A stretch of DNA of 64,000 nucleotides from positions 321,341 to 385,340 of the forward strand of contig NZ_JAHKQR010000011.1 in assembly GCF_018860805.1 (NCBI RefSeq). The letters are read 5' to 3'. The DNA is from Aestuariibacter sp. A3R04. GTDB taxonomy: Bacteria > Pseudomonadota > Gammaproteobacteria > Enterobacterales > Alteromonadaceae. The position numbers and the translations under genes were made by a program. Below the pieces are notes generated by a model. The model did not search any database. It was not told where the DNA came from and saw only the letters and a list, made by a program, of their open reading frames with translations. Shown here in pieces: positions 27,701 through 36,772 of this stretch. Every line of letters starts with the position of its first letter. Position 1 is the stretch's first letter.

Positions 27701-30549
27701 TTGTAATAATCAACGAGCACTCGTGTTCTTATTTACAAGACTTGCAAAGCGCCATTGAAGCCGCAGTGCGAAGGAGCCAGTCTCGTCCTCAGCATGTTGA
27801 TAAATTCAATGGCGATCATGTGCATGGTAATGTACATGTTCTGCGTGCAGATTTAGTGGATGTGTCGGTTTGCGATTTACTTAAATCTGTTGCTCGAGTC
27901 GTGCTTCTTGCACGTCGTGGTTCCATCAGTAAACATATCCAACGCCTACCTTCATCGCCGATTTGGCCGCCTGCTTTGAAAGTCCCGTATGACGTCATTG
28001 ATGGTGACAATATGTCGCTTGAATCGCGTAAATCAAGCGTAAAAGAACAGTTAACTGAGCTGAAAGAAGGGCTCGAGTTTTTTAATGGTTTAGGTGGGTT
28101 TGGTTTAGGTGGGTGCGAGTATACTGTTATTCTCGAAAAAGGCGCGTTTACCCCTGTTCCTTGGATTAATGTTATTGCTAACCAACACTTTGGTTTTCAT
28201 GTGGCTGCGGAAGGAGGGGGTTATACATGGGCAGAAAATAGCCGAGAGAATCAGCTAACTCCATGGAGCAATGATCCTGTTACTAATGCATCGGGCGAAG
28301 CGATTTACGTACGCGATGAAGACAGCTTAGCGTTGTTTAGCACTACGGCAGACCCTCTTCGATCGCATCCGAATGATCAGGAGGCGTATATTGCCCATCA
28401 TGGATACGGTTACAGTCGCTTTGAACATCAAATCGATGGCTTGGGCTTAACGTTATTACAATATGTACCGCTCTCAGACCCTATTAAAATATCTCGCCTA
28501 ACGCTACATAACCAATCAGGAAAGCACCGTCGTTTGTCGGTGACTTCCTATATCGAATGGGTATTAGGCACCGCCCGCGGAGCAACCGCACCTTTTGTTA
28601 CCACAGATTTAGATACGGCAGGGTCAAATGCATTATTCGCTTGCAATCGTTGGAGTGTGGCGTTTCCAGGGCGTGTTGCATTTACTGATATGAGCGGGAT
28701 GCAATCGTCGTGGACGACTGATCGTTCGGAGTTTTTAGGACGTAATGGTCGGATGAGTGCGCCTGCCGCTTTGCTAAGAGATTCTCCGTTATCTGGTAGC
28801 ACGGGCGGAGGGCAGGACCCCTGTAGTGCGCAACAATGTGTCGTTGAGCTAAAACCAAATGAATCAGTGGAGGTGGTGATCTTGCTTGGACAATGTGATT
28901 CGGTCAGCAAAGCTCGGGAGTTGATAGAGCAATATCGAAATGCTGATTTGGATCAGGTTCTGGCGGAAGTAACCGAGTACTGGGAAACCTTGTTAGGCGC
29001 GGTTCAGGTGAAAACACCAGATCGAGCGATGGATATCATGCTCAATGGTTGGTTGCTTTATCAAACAGTCGCATGCCGTATGTGGGCTCGTTCGGCGTTT
29101 TACCAAGCCAGTGGGGCTTATGGTTTTAGGGATCAATTGCAAGATGGTATGTCGATGACTTTTCGTCGTCCCGATATGACTCGAGAACATATTTTACGTG
29201 CAGCGGGCCGTCAATTCATTGAAGGAGATGTACAGCATTGGTGGTTGCCTCACACAGGACAGGGCGTACGTACGCATATATCTGACGATAGAGTCTGGCT
29301 AGCTTATGCCACCGCAATTTACATTAAAACTTCGGGTGATATGTCCATCTTGGATGAGAACATCGCCTTTATAGAAGGGCCAATATTGGCTGCGAATCAG
29401 CATGACGCGTATTTTTATCCTACGAAATCGGATGAGTCTGCGACCTTATTTGAGCATTGTGCTCGCGGGTTGGATCAATGTCTTGAACTGACTGGTGAAA
29501 ATGGCCTGCCATTAATGGGCACAGGCGATTGGAACGATGGCATGAACCGTGTCGGCGAAGGCGGTAAAGGGGAAAGTATTTGGTTAGGCTGGTTGCTGAT
29601 TCGTACCATTCATTTGTTCTCACCCTTGGCGCAAGCTCGTAATGAAGACGAACGAGTACAGCGGTGGGTGGCTCATGCCAGTAAAGCCCGAGAATCGATT
29701 GAAGAGAAAGGGTGGGACGGCGAATGGTATCGTCGAGCAAGTTTCGACGACGGCACCTGGTTAGGATCAAAAGACAATGATGAATGCCGAATTGATTCTA
29801 TTGTGCAATCTTGGGCAGTTTTATCCGAAGCGGGTGACCCAGAGCGCGCCGCGAAAGCCATGGATTCGGTCGAGCAATACTTGATTCAACCAGAGTCAAA
29901 ACTGGCGTTATTGTTTACGCCGCCATTTGATAAAACCAGCCAAGATCCTGGTTATATAAAAGGCTATCCACCGGGTTTGCGAGAAAACGGCGGGCAATAT
30001 ACTCATGCCGCTATGTGGGCGATTCTAGCCTATGCAAAATTGGGTCATGGCAACAAAGCTAGCAGTTTGTTTAATTTACTAAACCCAATTAATCACACCC
30101 TGAATGCCGAAGATACTGAGTGTTATAAAGTCGAACCTTATGTGGTTGCAGCGGATGTATATGCCGTCGCACCTCACACAGGACGAGGCGGTTGGACTTG
30201 GTACACTGGATCATCTGGATGGATGTATCGAGCAGGAATGGAAGGTATTCTGGGTATTAATCGAGAAGGCAAAGAACTGACTATTCAACCTTGCATTCCG
30301 TTGGATTGGCCATGCTTTGAAGTCAGCGTAAAAATAGACAAGACCGAATACTTTATTTCCGTCGTGCAAGTGGTTGATCTTGTTGATTCCTTTAACGCTA
30401 GAGTTTCTGTAGAAGACTCTTTAATAGCGGAAAAAAATATCAGAGCAGTGATTGATGGCATGGATATTCAAATAACCAATAATATAGTGCGTGTGCCTCT
30501 GGATGGAAAGATGCATAAACTAAATATTAGTATTTGGACCTATAGATAG
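21736..30549 (+). CDS. ndvB: Cyclic beta-1,2-glucan synthase (NdvB/Cgs-like, GT84-GH94)
   Basis: A 2937-residue membrane enzyme that would make periplasmic cyclic beta-1,2-glucan, an osmoprotectant and envelope polymer. An N-terminal helical region leads to membrane helices (about 430-490) and a GT84 glycosyltransferase domain with LDADTRLPRE (~652-662) and RQHRWMRGDWQ (~798-808). More membrane segments follow (~850-890 and 970-1015). Next come a glucoamylase-like region and two carbohydrate-binding/GH94 modules, with the phosphorylase catalytic motif GTGDWNDGMNRVGEGG near 2595. Length and order match Rhizobium/Brucella enzymes (about 2830-2870). The frame is intact over 8.8 kb. It is the last cargo gene before traF and is divergent from the N-ATPase operon, in line with an osmotic-stress theme. 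Confidence 0.9.
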   Translation: MLMLHTVTSLFGRLGQQHSQTIWHSTSPVREALFGIARLEEHAKSLAKAQQVLDKKTSVLSLQARLDDNARSLLKSYRGCATELEQGRSVVPAAEWLLDNYHLVEEQIREIRDDLPDSYYRQLPKLASGPFVGYPRVFGLAWAFVAHTDSHIDPEILVRFIHAYQTVQPLTIGELWAVPITLRIVLIENLRRLADQIAVGRKARQDADQLTVRLLVEGCAYSALQEDIAARSSGPLSEVFAAQLAKRLRDQDPKTTPAHEWLEQRLQLQGLSVEDVVQHAQQRQGASNVTIRNVITSMRLISDIDWSEMFEKVSLVDQEFYRYDLYAQMDFPTRNLYRSAVEELARGCDYSEIDIAQRAVEMAKDSVKSFESKSADSTNAEATETLTEEADVEKKRLGDPGYYLIEQGRLAFEKSIAYTPTMRLRVRRFHVRLGVAGYCSTIAIVALAFLAISILFAGFLAFHAQPWLLWAVVAFIPATEVAFAIVNRLVTWRFGAVMLPGLELKAGVPSSLRTLIAVPTLLTSEEDLLEQIERLEVHYLSGIGGDVSFALLTDGKDADLEELESDTVWLERAAFEIEQLNQRYEEGPSGPRFILLHRRRLFNPSENVWMGWERKRGKLHELNRLLRGATDTTFIAIQGKAPSVPSDVRYVITLDADTRLPRETALRLIGKMAHPLNRPRLDKVKQRVVAGYGILQPRVTPSLSVGTEGSLFQRIFSAPGGIDPYAAAISDVYQDLFGEGSFTGKGIYDVDMFEAALADRVPNNTMLSHDLFEGIFARAGLVSDVEVVEEFPARYDVAAKRQHRWMRGDWQLLPWIMSKPTEQGGSSLGRWKLLDNLRRSLVAPTTLLSLVLSWLLFPSSVVFFTVVLLAVMAIPPLLPCVFSMIPHRSGVDTSNHFQLWLGDLRLALSQTFLSITFLPDQSWRSLDAIARTLLRLGVTHRRCLEWETAAQSHASPRPKVTGFYQNMACGTLLALAVCLFVIVVNPAVWLLLFPFALLWCLAPLVALFVSRSPEVLRPDELDVGAVTLRLTARKTWRYFETFVTEEDNFLPPDNYQEDPEPVVAHRTSPTNIGLYLLSSVAARDFGWAGLFETIERLETTFVTLEKLPKHNGHFFNWYGTQSLHTLLPEYISSVDSGNLAGHLITLANSCKQWCEEFVAGPSQDTLTANPNSMVRSGFMDNIALARQSLVVESKPLTNPVSPDIRDINISITDSSHPLLATLDDIASKLNSRQTIETLTPILIRLTNKASKLARERPLGSGEEIAQGRHADFIYWIEAANKLMVEQERDTLELRKSNDSLLARLNALVSIARDMALAMDFAFLIDPERKLLSIGYSLAENCLDPNCYDLLASEARLASLVAIAKGDVATKHWFRLGRAATPMGNGSVLISWSGSMFEYLMPSLVMRAPTGSLLEQTNRLIVGRQQEYGKQLGIPWGVSESSYNARDIEFTYQYSNFGVPGLGLKRGLAGNRVIAPYATGLATMIDLQAAVDNYDRLTSMGACGRYGFYEALDFTPARLPAESQVAIVRSFMAHHQGMTIVAIANALLEGVFRQRFHQEPMIQACELLLQERMPRDVCISHPRAEEVKTYASSLVLIAPIVRCLSPTAEGSPITHLLSNGRYVVMLTATGAGYSRWGDIAVTRWQEDSTSDDYGSFIFLRDKNTGHLWSSSAQPLQDEDHYPAGVFEEDHVEFVRHDGDFTTAMDVLVSGEDDCEVRRISLSNNGRIAHDIELTSYLELVLTTPATDNAHPAFAKLFVQTDYVPEYNALIATRRKRATEEPSIWAAHFAIVEGEVTADPQYETNRALFIGRGNSIATAAAFDCDDSSVESVDLNNSIGTVLDPIFSLRYAVHVPAGSVVRVSFWTVVASSREELMDLVDRHHDRSAYDRAKTLAWTQAQVQLRHLDISPTEADDFQRLAAPIIYADPRFRVSPEFIHRGMASQSLLWPHSISGDLPIVLLRIDDVEDIEQVKQLLRAYEYWRMKRLAVDLVIINEHSCSYLQDLQSAIEAAVRRSQSRPQHVDKFNGDHVHGNVHVLRADLVDVSVCDLLKSVARVVLLARRGSISKHIQRLPSSPIWPPALKVPYDVIDGDNMSLESRKSSVKEQLTELKEGLEFFNGLGGFGLGGCEYTVILEKGAFTPVPWINVIANQHFGFHVAAEGGGYTWAENSRENQLTPWSNDPVTNASGEAIYVRDEDSLALFSTTADPLRSHPNDQEAYIAHHGYGYSRFEHQIDGLGLTLLQYVPLSDPIKISRLTLHNQSGKHRRLSVTSYIEWVLGTARGATAPFVTTDLDTAGSNALFACNRWSVAFPGRVAFTDMSGMQSSWTTDRSEFLGRNGRMSAPAALLRDSPLSGSTGGGQDPCSAQQCVVELKPNESVEVVILLGQCDSVSKARELIEQYRNADLDQVLAEVTEYWETLLGAVQVKTPDRAMDIMLNGWLLYQTVACRMWARSAFYQASGAYGFRDQLQDGMSMTFRRPDMTREHILRAAGRQFIEGDVQHWWLPHTGQGVRTHISDDRVWLAYATAIYIKTSGDMSILDENIAFIEGPILAANQHDAYFYPTKSDESATLFEHCARGLDQCLELTGENGLPLMGTGDWNDGMNRVGEGGKGESIWLGWLLIRTIHLFSPLAQARNEDERVQRWVAHASKARESIEEKGWDGEWYRRASFDDGTWLGSKDNDECRIDSIVQSWAVLSEAGDPERAAKAMDSVEQYLIQPESKLALLFTPPFDKTSQDPGYIKGYPPGLRENGGQYTHAAMWAILAYAKLGHGNKASSLFNLLNPINHTLNAEDTECYKVEPYVVAADVYAVAPHTGRGGWTWYTGSSGWMYRAGMEGILGINREGKELTIQPCIPLDWPCFEVSVKIDKTEYFISVVQVVDLVDSFNARVSVEDSLIAEKNIRAVIDGMDIQITNNIVRVPLDGKMHKLNISIWTYR

Positions 30550-30821
30550 TGCGAATAGATACTTTTTAATTGAAGGTGATAGCTGTAGCTTTTGAAATTT
30601 AAAGAAATTATTTACTTACAACTACATGGTACATAACTTATACGCATAGTTTTTAGCTCATAGCAGAAAATCATCGCATCAATTTTATCTTTGACTCAAA
30701 TGAGTTTTAGCAGTTTTACAGCGGATAGTCAGAAACACGAAAGATTTATTCAGCTAACTTGCCAATCGCTCTTACGGGGATCTTTAGCATGTTAGCTCTA
30801 TGAAATTTTCTGGAGCTGACA
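30550..30821. other. Right boundary of the hotspot-3 cargo and traF upstream region
   Basis: No gene is seen. A TTGACT (near 30691) followed after 17 bases by TTTTAC may be a promoter for traF-traH-traG. The traF RBS (CTGGAG) is at the end of the region. The cargo/backbone junction must lie here. Confidence 0.35.
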
Positions 30822-31766
30822 ATGAGAACGCCTTTGTTACCTTGGTTTATCCTATGGGTGACCATCCCAATCATTATTTTCTTTCTATTCATCTTACCCG
30901 CCTATGCCAGTGACGAGCCATTCTATCAGCGTGGTCAGGAAGGCTGGTTTTGGTATCAGGTCATTCCTGAGCCAGCGGAGGCTGAAGAGCTTATTAAGCT
31001 GGAATCTGGTGCGGCAGAGTCGAGTCAGATCGGGCTAAAGCCTTTCAGTGCTGCCTGGTTTCGTGAGCACATGCAGTCGTTCATGGACAAGGCAATTGAT
31101 GAGCCGACGAATGAGAACGTCAGAGCCTATCTGTATCTCCAGCGCGTCATGATGGATAAGGGCTCACAGTTTGCTGATGTTAGTCAGCAGGTGGTCATGG
31201 GCGATCCAGTTTTGGATGAAATCAGTCGCAGACCCTTGGCGACCTATGCTGCCAATCGGATGGATCGAGAAGCTGGCGCTCAACGAGATATTGCTTTAGG
31301 TGAAGTAGCAAAACGGGTTGGTTTGTTCTTTTTCTATCGTTCAGATTGCCCTTACTGTCATGCTCAAGCGCCAATTATCGAATCTATGGCCTTGAACTAT
31401 GGGTTCGAGGTGTTTGCTATTGCTGTCGATGGCTTGCCTTTACCTGGTGGAGAGTTTCCTAATTACAAAGTCGATTCAGGACAAGCTCAATCCTTGTCCG
31501 TTACGACTGTCCCTGCCGTGTTCTTAGTTGATCCGCCTAATGTCATCACTCCGATTGGCCAAGGCGCAATGAGCCTTGATGAGCTCAATAATCGAATCAT
31601 TCTCGCAGCCTATCAAGCCGGTTGGATTGACGATCAAACTTACTATGCCACCAGGCCTGTTCAACCCGGCGTGTCACTTGCGATGTCAGCGCAAGAGCTT
31701 AACGAAAAGATATTACAGGACCCTGAGTTCCTTGTTCGCTATCTGCGTGCACAAGGAGGGTTATAA
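30822..31766 (+). CDS. traF: Conjugative transfer protein TraF (thioredoxin-like)
   Basis: A 314-residue periplasmic protein of the mating-pair-formation apparatus. An N-terminal hydrophobic segment (residues 8-28, ending PAYAS) is a signal peptide. The C-terminal domain is thioredoxin-like with an active-site pair Cys176-Pro-Tyr-Cys179 in FFYRSDCPYCHAQ and the cis-proline region TTVPAVFLV. F-type TraF proteins help fold or stabilise pilus-assembly components. The conserved CPYC suggests redox activity. It is followed two bases later by traH. Confidence 0.92.
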   Translation: MRTPLLPWFILWVTIPIIIFFLFILPAYASDEPFYQRGQEGWFWYQVIPEPAEAEELIKLESGAAESSQIGLKPFSAAWFREHMQSFMDKAIDEPTNENVRAYLYLQRVMMDKGSQFADVSQQVVMGDPVLDEISRRPLATYAANRMDREAGAQRDIALGEVAKRVGLFFFYRSDCPYCHAQAPIIESMALNYGFEVFAIAVDGLPLPGGEFPNYKVDSGQAQSLSVTTVPAVFLVDPPNVITPIGQGAMSLDELNNRIILAAYQAGWIDDQTYYATRPVQPGVSLAMSAQELNEKILQDPEFLVRYLRAQGGL

Positions 31767-31768
31767 CG

Positions 31769-33157
31769 ATGAAAAAAGTATTACGAGTATCGCTAATCGC
31801 CTGTGCGATTGGTTTTTCGTCTATGAGCCAAGCAAGCTTGCAACAGGAGATGAACCAGTTGTTTGGTTCAATGACCAACACCACTGCGCCTGGCGTATTT
31901 GAAAGTCAGCGGCGTGGGGTTATATCTGGCGGAAGTGTTGTTGTCCGTAACAGAATCATGAACGAGAACCTCGTCTCTATGGTGCCTCCGTCATTCCAAG
32001 CCGGTTGTGGCGGCATTGATATGTTCGCGGGAAGTTTGTCATTTGTTAACGCGGATCAGTTTGTTCAATTACTTCGCTCTGTTGCTGCAAACGCCAAGGG
32101 ATATGCATTCCAATTGGCGCTCAGTGCTATGTGCGAGAAATGCTCCCAGCACATGGAGACTCTGCAAAAGAAAATCCAGCAGTTGAACGAGTATTTCGGC
32201 AATTCCTGTCAAATGGCTCAGGGAGTCGTGAACGATACCTTGGCCGCCTTTGGTAAGAAGGGGCAAACAGAGGCCAGCATGTTGAGCTCTCTTAAAGGGG
32301 CTGGTGACATTTTTACCAGTTGGAGTGAGTCCAACGGTAAGAACCCTTATGAGAATGCTTCAAGTGTCGCAGCATCGGATGTGAACAAAACGATTAAAGG
32401 TAACTTGGTCTGGCGAGCACTGAAACGTCACTCGGCATCAAGCTGGTTTGCATCGGGGGATGACCGTTTTCTTGAAGCGGTTATGTCGGTGACTGGTTCG
32501 ATCATCGTTGGTGATTTAGCGAATGCCGCTGATGGCCAAGGTAAAGCCCCGAAACTGACCAGACTGAATGGCAATAAAGTGACTATTGAGCATCTAATTC
32601 ACGGCGGTAACGTCGCTATGTACCGATGTGACACAGTGACACAAGACGGCTGTCTGAATCCGACAATCACTAACGTGGCCCTGACGGGGTTATCAACCCA
32701 AGTAGAAAATTTACTTCTTGGTACAGGTTCCAGTAACGGCATTATTTTTAAGTTTGCTCGAAATACAGGAGCTGCTAGCACCACCGAAAAGGCTTTTATG
32801 ACATCGGCTCCTGCGAGCATTGGCGGCATGATTCGAACACTTTCTGCATTAAATGAAGGGGCTGCTAGGTCGTTTGCTTCACGAGCGGCGCCATTTATTG
32901 CTGTTGAGATGGCCCGAGCATTGGTTGAAGACATGCTCAATGCAGCTAGAAGCACCTCTGGTGTAGAAGATCATGCCTATGCGAAGTTGTTAACGGAAGA
33001 CCTTGAACGTGCACGTCGCCAAATCAATGAGGAATACGCCGCGTTACAGCGAAGATACGGCTCAGAGCAAGAGTTGCTGGCGCATTTTAATCAGGTGATT
33101 CAGACCATTCGCAAACAGCGTTATTACACCGTTAAATCTACGGCGCTGGGGAAATAG
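31769..33157 (+). CDS. traH: Conjugative transfer protein TraH
   Basis: A 462-residue periplasmic protein of F-type pilus assembly. Residues 1-22 form a signal peptide (VLRVSLIACAIGFSSMSQAS). The TraH-type region with GCGGIDMFAGSLSFVN follows, then conserved cysteines (MCEKCSQHM, SCQMAQG). Coiled-coil sequence lies at the C-terminus (ERARRQINEEYAALQRR). It lies between traF and traG, the canonical order. Confidence 0.93.
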   Translation: MKKVLRVSLIACAIGFSSMSQASLQQEMNQLFGSMTNTTAPGVFESQRRGVISGGSVVVRNRIMNENLVSMVPPSFQAGCGGIDMFAGSLSFVNADQFVQLLRSVAANAKGYAFQLALSAMCEKCSQHMETLQKKIQQLNEYFGNSCQMAQGVVNDTLAAFGKKGQTEASMLSSLKGAGDIFTSWSESNGKNPYENASSVAASDVNKTIKGNLVWRALKRHSASSWFASGDDRFLEAVMSVTGSIIVGDLANAADGQGKAPKLTRLNGNKVTIEHLIHGGNVAMYRCDTVTQDGCLNPTITNVALTGLSTQVENLLLGTGSSNGIIFKFARNTGAASTTEKAFMTSAPASIGGMIRTLSALNEGAARSFASRAAPFIAVEMARALVEDMLNAARSTSGVEDHAYAKLLTEDLERARRQINEEYAALQRRYGSEQELLAHFNQVIQTIRKQRYYTVKSTALGK

Positions 33158-33160
33158 GTC

Positions 33161-36100
33161 ATGTGGGAAATCTATTCCATCGGGGATTCGGCTTTTTTAG
33201 AGCAGGTCCTGAACGCTGTCGCGATGATCACTGGTACAGGCGACTTTACTTCAATGGTTCGGATTGGCTTGCTCATTGGGGTATTGATGGTCTCTGTCCA
33301 GGCCTTAATGCAAGGCGGTCGTGGGATTAACTTTCAACACGTTTTAGTCTCATGGCTAGTCTTTGCAACCATGTTTGGACCCAGTACCCGAGTGAGCATT
33401 GAGGATGCGTACACGGGACAAGTTCGAGTGGTTGATAATGTGCCCATCGGTGTTGCTGCCGCAGGCAGTACGATTTCGACTGTTGGCTTTCAAATCACGC
33501 GATTGTTTGAAGCCGCCTTCTCAACTCCCGCGATGACGGAATACGGCTTTGCATCCAGTTTACAGTCACTGATTAAAGTGAGAAAACAGGTGATGGATCG
33601 CTCTGGGTTGGGTGATGCAAATCGTGTCGGCGGCTCGGACATCGAGCAATCGTGGTTTAACTACATCAAAGAGTGCACCTTGATTGGTATCGACATTGGC
33701 CAAAAGAACCTCGATCAGGTGCTGAGTGATCCTAACCCGATGACTGCGATTAGGTTTGATTCGCGCATTTATGGCACTCGAATCATGCTCAGTGGTAGCA
33801 GTAGCGATCTGGACTGCACCGATGCCTATAGCCAACTGAAACTCATGACAGAATCAACCTTCATTCCAAGGCTTAAACAGGTTCTGTCAGCCTCATTGGG
33901 GACTTCGTCAGCAACGGACACTGATGACGTGATCCGAAATGCACTGAATAACCTTGGTTTGGCTTCAGTAAACACCCAAGAGTACATGACCGCGTCGGTG
34001 CTTTTGCCTATTTATGAGCAAAGCGTGACGGGCAAATATATGGATGATCAAGCTTTCACCGCAGCCGTTATGGTTAATCAAGCGATTGAGCAGCGCAATA
34101 CGCAATGGGCGGCGGAGCAGACCCTGTTCCAAAGTATCGTTCGTCCGATGATGACGTTTTTTGAGGGGTTCATTTACGCCATCACCCCTTTGATGGCCTT
34201 TGTGATAGCCCTTGGCCAAATCGGGATGCGAATGGCCGGGAAGTACTTGTTAATCCTGCTTTGGATTCAACTTTGGATGCCTGTCATGGCCATCATTAAC
34301 CTGTATATTCATTTAACCGTTGCAGGGAAAATGTCGGCTCTTGATGCCTTTGCAGGTACAGAAGTGCCATCTTTTGCCGGGATGATGCAGATGGATTCAG
34401 TGCTGCAAACCTGGATAGCTACTGGTGGCATGTTGGCGTCGAGTGTTCCGGCGATTTCGCTCATGCTCGTGTATGGCTCAGCAATAACCGCTACCCACTT
34501 GGCTGGACGTCTTCAAAACGGTGATGCCATTGATGAAAAGATGGCAAGTCCAGATGTCGCGAAAAATGCACCGGTGATGCAATCACAGTCAATGTTCCAA
34601 AATTCAGCCCTCACTGGTTCTGCAATGACCGGTGCGTCAAACTTACTAAGCAGTTACTCTGTCGGAAACGCAGTGGGTTCAATGGTCGGCTCTGCAAAAG
34701 AATCCATGACTCAGGCAACTCAAGCCTTTAGCCGTCAGGTTGGCAATACCATGAGTCGAACTTTTGGTGAAAAGCTAAGTTACGACAACCTTTCTTCGGT
34801 TGGACGTCAGATCGGTTCTTCTAATTCCGCATCTAGCGCCGTTGTTAATCAGGTCACTGATGACCTGCAAACACGATATGGTTTCGGAGACGATAAAAAA
34901 GACGCTGTACGTGGCTTGGTATCGGGCGTGTTATCTGGCGGACTAAGGGTTGGTGGCGATGGAACCATTACAAATACCGGTGATAAAGAAGTAGCAGATA
35001 AAGGGTTCTTGGGAAGATTACTTGGTACAGGGGGGAATGACTCCCCACAAGGCAACCTACCAGGAGTGGATAAGCCTGAATCATCAAGAGTGCCAAAAAT
35101 ATCACGGTTACGAGCAGGCTTGGATTTAGGTGGTAACTTTAGTGGCCAAGTTGAGTCGTCAGAAGGCAGTTCTCGGTCAACGACCGCAAATACGCTCACT
35201 GGGGAGATGCAAAGCTTGGCATCAAGTGATTCACGACGTGCTGAGTATCGCGATGCAATGGTTAAGGACCTTTCAGATTCAAGACGTTCTGGCGTTGAGA
35301 TGTCGTTGTCTAATCAAGACTATCAGTCACTTCAGAGTTCAGCACAAGACGTTATCACGGCATCAAACCGCTTTAGTGAGCTTGATCAGGCCAGCTACAG
35401 TCTATCAGGACAAAGAAATACTGATGGTGCGACGTTAACCCGATTAGCGGCGGATAATCCTGAAGTCATGGATTTTTTAGGTCGCTATATGAACCAGCAT
35501 GTTGAAGCCGGTAACCGATTACGTGAAAACCTTCCAATGTATCAGCGCTTGCTACCTGATGATAATCAGGCGTATGTGGCCGCAGCTATGGAGTCTTTGA
35601 CCTATAGCAACTCTTCAACGCCCGCTGAACGCGACAATGATTATCAAGCAGCAATGACTGTTATGGCCATGGCTACCGGAGCCGATTTACGATCAATTCA
35701 GCCGCGCTCTAATGAAGGCATGTCATCAACTGCACCTACTTTTGGTGGTATTCAAAGCCAAGTTGAATCGGGTGTATTGGGCGGCTACGAGGATGCAGCA
35801 ACAGTTCAAACTCAGTTCAACGCAGCTCAATCGGCTTACCAAACCAATTTGTCTGGTGTAGATGGACAGCTGAATGCGCATCAGCAACAAGCTCAACAGG
35901 CCGTAGTTTCTGACACAAGTACCTATCAATCTGGATTAAACAGTGAAGCTGGCTCTCAGTGGCGATCTCGCATTATGGCTGATGATAGCGGAGTCTCTGG
36001 AGCTGAAATGTTCTTCAACAGCGCCAGTGCTATTGGTGATTTCAGTGGCAAGCATACTGATGCTGCACTGCATACCTTGAATCATTTTGGCGAAGACTAT

Positions 36101-36730
36101 GAGAGTTACAAGGAGCAAGCGCTTGAAGAACCTGGCTCACGAGGTTTCTTGCACAATGCAACGGTGGCCAGCAAATCAACATGGGATGGGTTAAAAGCAG
36201 CCGTTGATGCCGGAACCTCTTTGGAAAATCCTTTGACGGCGTTTAATGATGCATACAGTGGATCGAGTTCGCAGTATGCCTCCGAAGTTAACTGGGGCAC
36301 TAAGTCTGAAGCCATGTTGGCTGGGGCATTCGGTGCGGCAGTTAACAATCGATACGGTGAGTTCTTAGAACAGTACGCCGATGATTTTAAACAGGAAGCA
36401 TACAGCGAAGGGCAGAGAATGGGATTGACCCCGATTCAAAGTCAAGTGTTCGCTCAAGCTTTCAATGAAGGTTTGGCGGGGCGCGTATTCAACTCTGAAG
36501 ACTCATCGAGTTGGTCGCCTGAAATGCTAGGTCTAAGGGAGCAAATGCTAAATGAGTATCGTCAAAAGGATGAGAGTGGCGCTTACATTCCTGACAGTGT
36601 GTCCGAAGAAGATAAAGCATTTGTGGATAAGCAGATAGCGGTGATCTCAAATGCATCGCTTGCGGGAGATTATGCTCAGAACAACTTGATCGATATTAGG
36701 GCTTATAACCAGGCATCAGGGAGGAACTGA
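33161..36730 (+). CDS. traG: Mating-pair stabilisation and entry-exclusion protein TraG
   Basis: A 1189-residue inner-membrane protein. The N-terminal part has membrane helices (about 30-75, 330-385, 410-445) needed for pilus assembly. The long hydrophilic C-terminal part, rich in Ser, Gln and Asn, acts in mating-pair stabilisation. The length equals that recalled for SXT TraG, so residue numbers should correspond. The exclusion-specificity triplet at 606-608, recalled as PGE in SXT and TDD in R391, reads TGD here. It terminates before the bidirectional hairpin shared with eex. Confidence 0.93.
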   Translation: MWEIYSIGDSAFLEQVLNAVAMITGTGDFTSMVRIGLLIGVLMVSVQALMQGGRGINFQHVLVSWLVFATMFGPSTRVSIEDAYTGQVRVVDNVPIGVAAAGSTISTVGFQITRLFEAAFSTPAMTEYGFASSLQSLIKVRKQVMDRSGLGDANRVGGSDIEQSWFNYIKECTLIGIDIGQKNLDQVLSDPNPMTAIRFDSRIYGTRIMLSGSSSDLDCTDAYSQLKLMTESTFIPRLKQVLSASLGTSSATDTDDVIRNALNNLGLASVNTQEYMTASVLLPIYEQSVTGKYMDDQAFTAAVMVNQAIEQRNTQWAAEQTLFQSIVRPMMTFFEGFIYAITPLMAFVIALGQIGMRMAGKYLLILLWIQLWMPVMAIINLYIHLTVAGKMSALDAFAGTEVPSFAGMMQMDSVLQTWIATGGMLASSVPAISLMLVYGSAITATHLAGRLQNGDAIDEKMASPDVAKNAPVMQSQSMFQNSALTGSAMTGASNLLSSYSVGNAVGSMVGSAKESMTQATQAFSRQVGNTMSRTFGEKLSYDNLSSVGRQIGSSNSASSAVVNQVTDDLQTRYGFGDDKKDAVRGLVSGVLSGGLRVGGDGTITNTGDKEVADKGFLGRLLGTGGNDSPQGNLPGVDKPESSRVPKISRLRAGLDLGGNFSGQVESSEGSSRSTTANTLTGEMQSLASSDSRRAEYRDAMVKDLSDSRRSGVEMSLSNQDYQSLQSSAQDVITASNRFSELDQASYSLSGQRNTDGATLTRLAADNPEVMDFLGRYMNQHVEAGNRLRENLPMYQRLLPDDNQAYVAAAMESLTYSNSSTPAERDNDYQAAMTVMAMATGADLRSIQPRSNEGMSSTAPTFGGIQSQVESGVLGGYEDAATVQTQFNAAQSAYQTNLSGVDGQLNAHQQQAQQAVVSDTSTYQSGLNSEAGSQWRSRIMADDSGVSGAEMFFNSASAIGDFSGKHTDAALHTLNHFGEDYESYKEQALEEPGSRGFLHNATVASKSTWDGLKAAVDAGTSLENPLTAFNDAYSGSSSQYASEVNWGTKSEAMLAGAFGAAVNNRYGEFLEQYADDFKQEAYSEGQRMGLTPIQSQVFAQAFNEGLAGRVFNSEDSSSWSPEMLGLREQMLNEYRQKDESGAYIPDSVSEEDKAFVDKQIAVISNASLAGDYAQNNLIDIRAYNQASGRN

Positions 36731-36740
36731 AAATAGAAGG

Positions 36741-36772
36741 TAGCCAGCTTGTGGTTGGCTGGCTATTTTTTT
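36741..36772. terminator. Terminator between traG and eex
   Basis: Stem TAGCCAGC/GCTGGCTA with a nine-base loop followed by a run of seven T on the plus strand. It ends the traFHG transcript and overlaps the last codon of the convergent eex gene. Confidence 0.8.
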
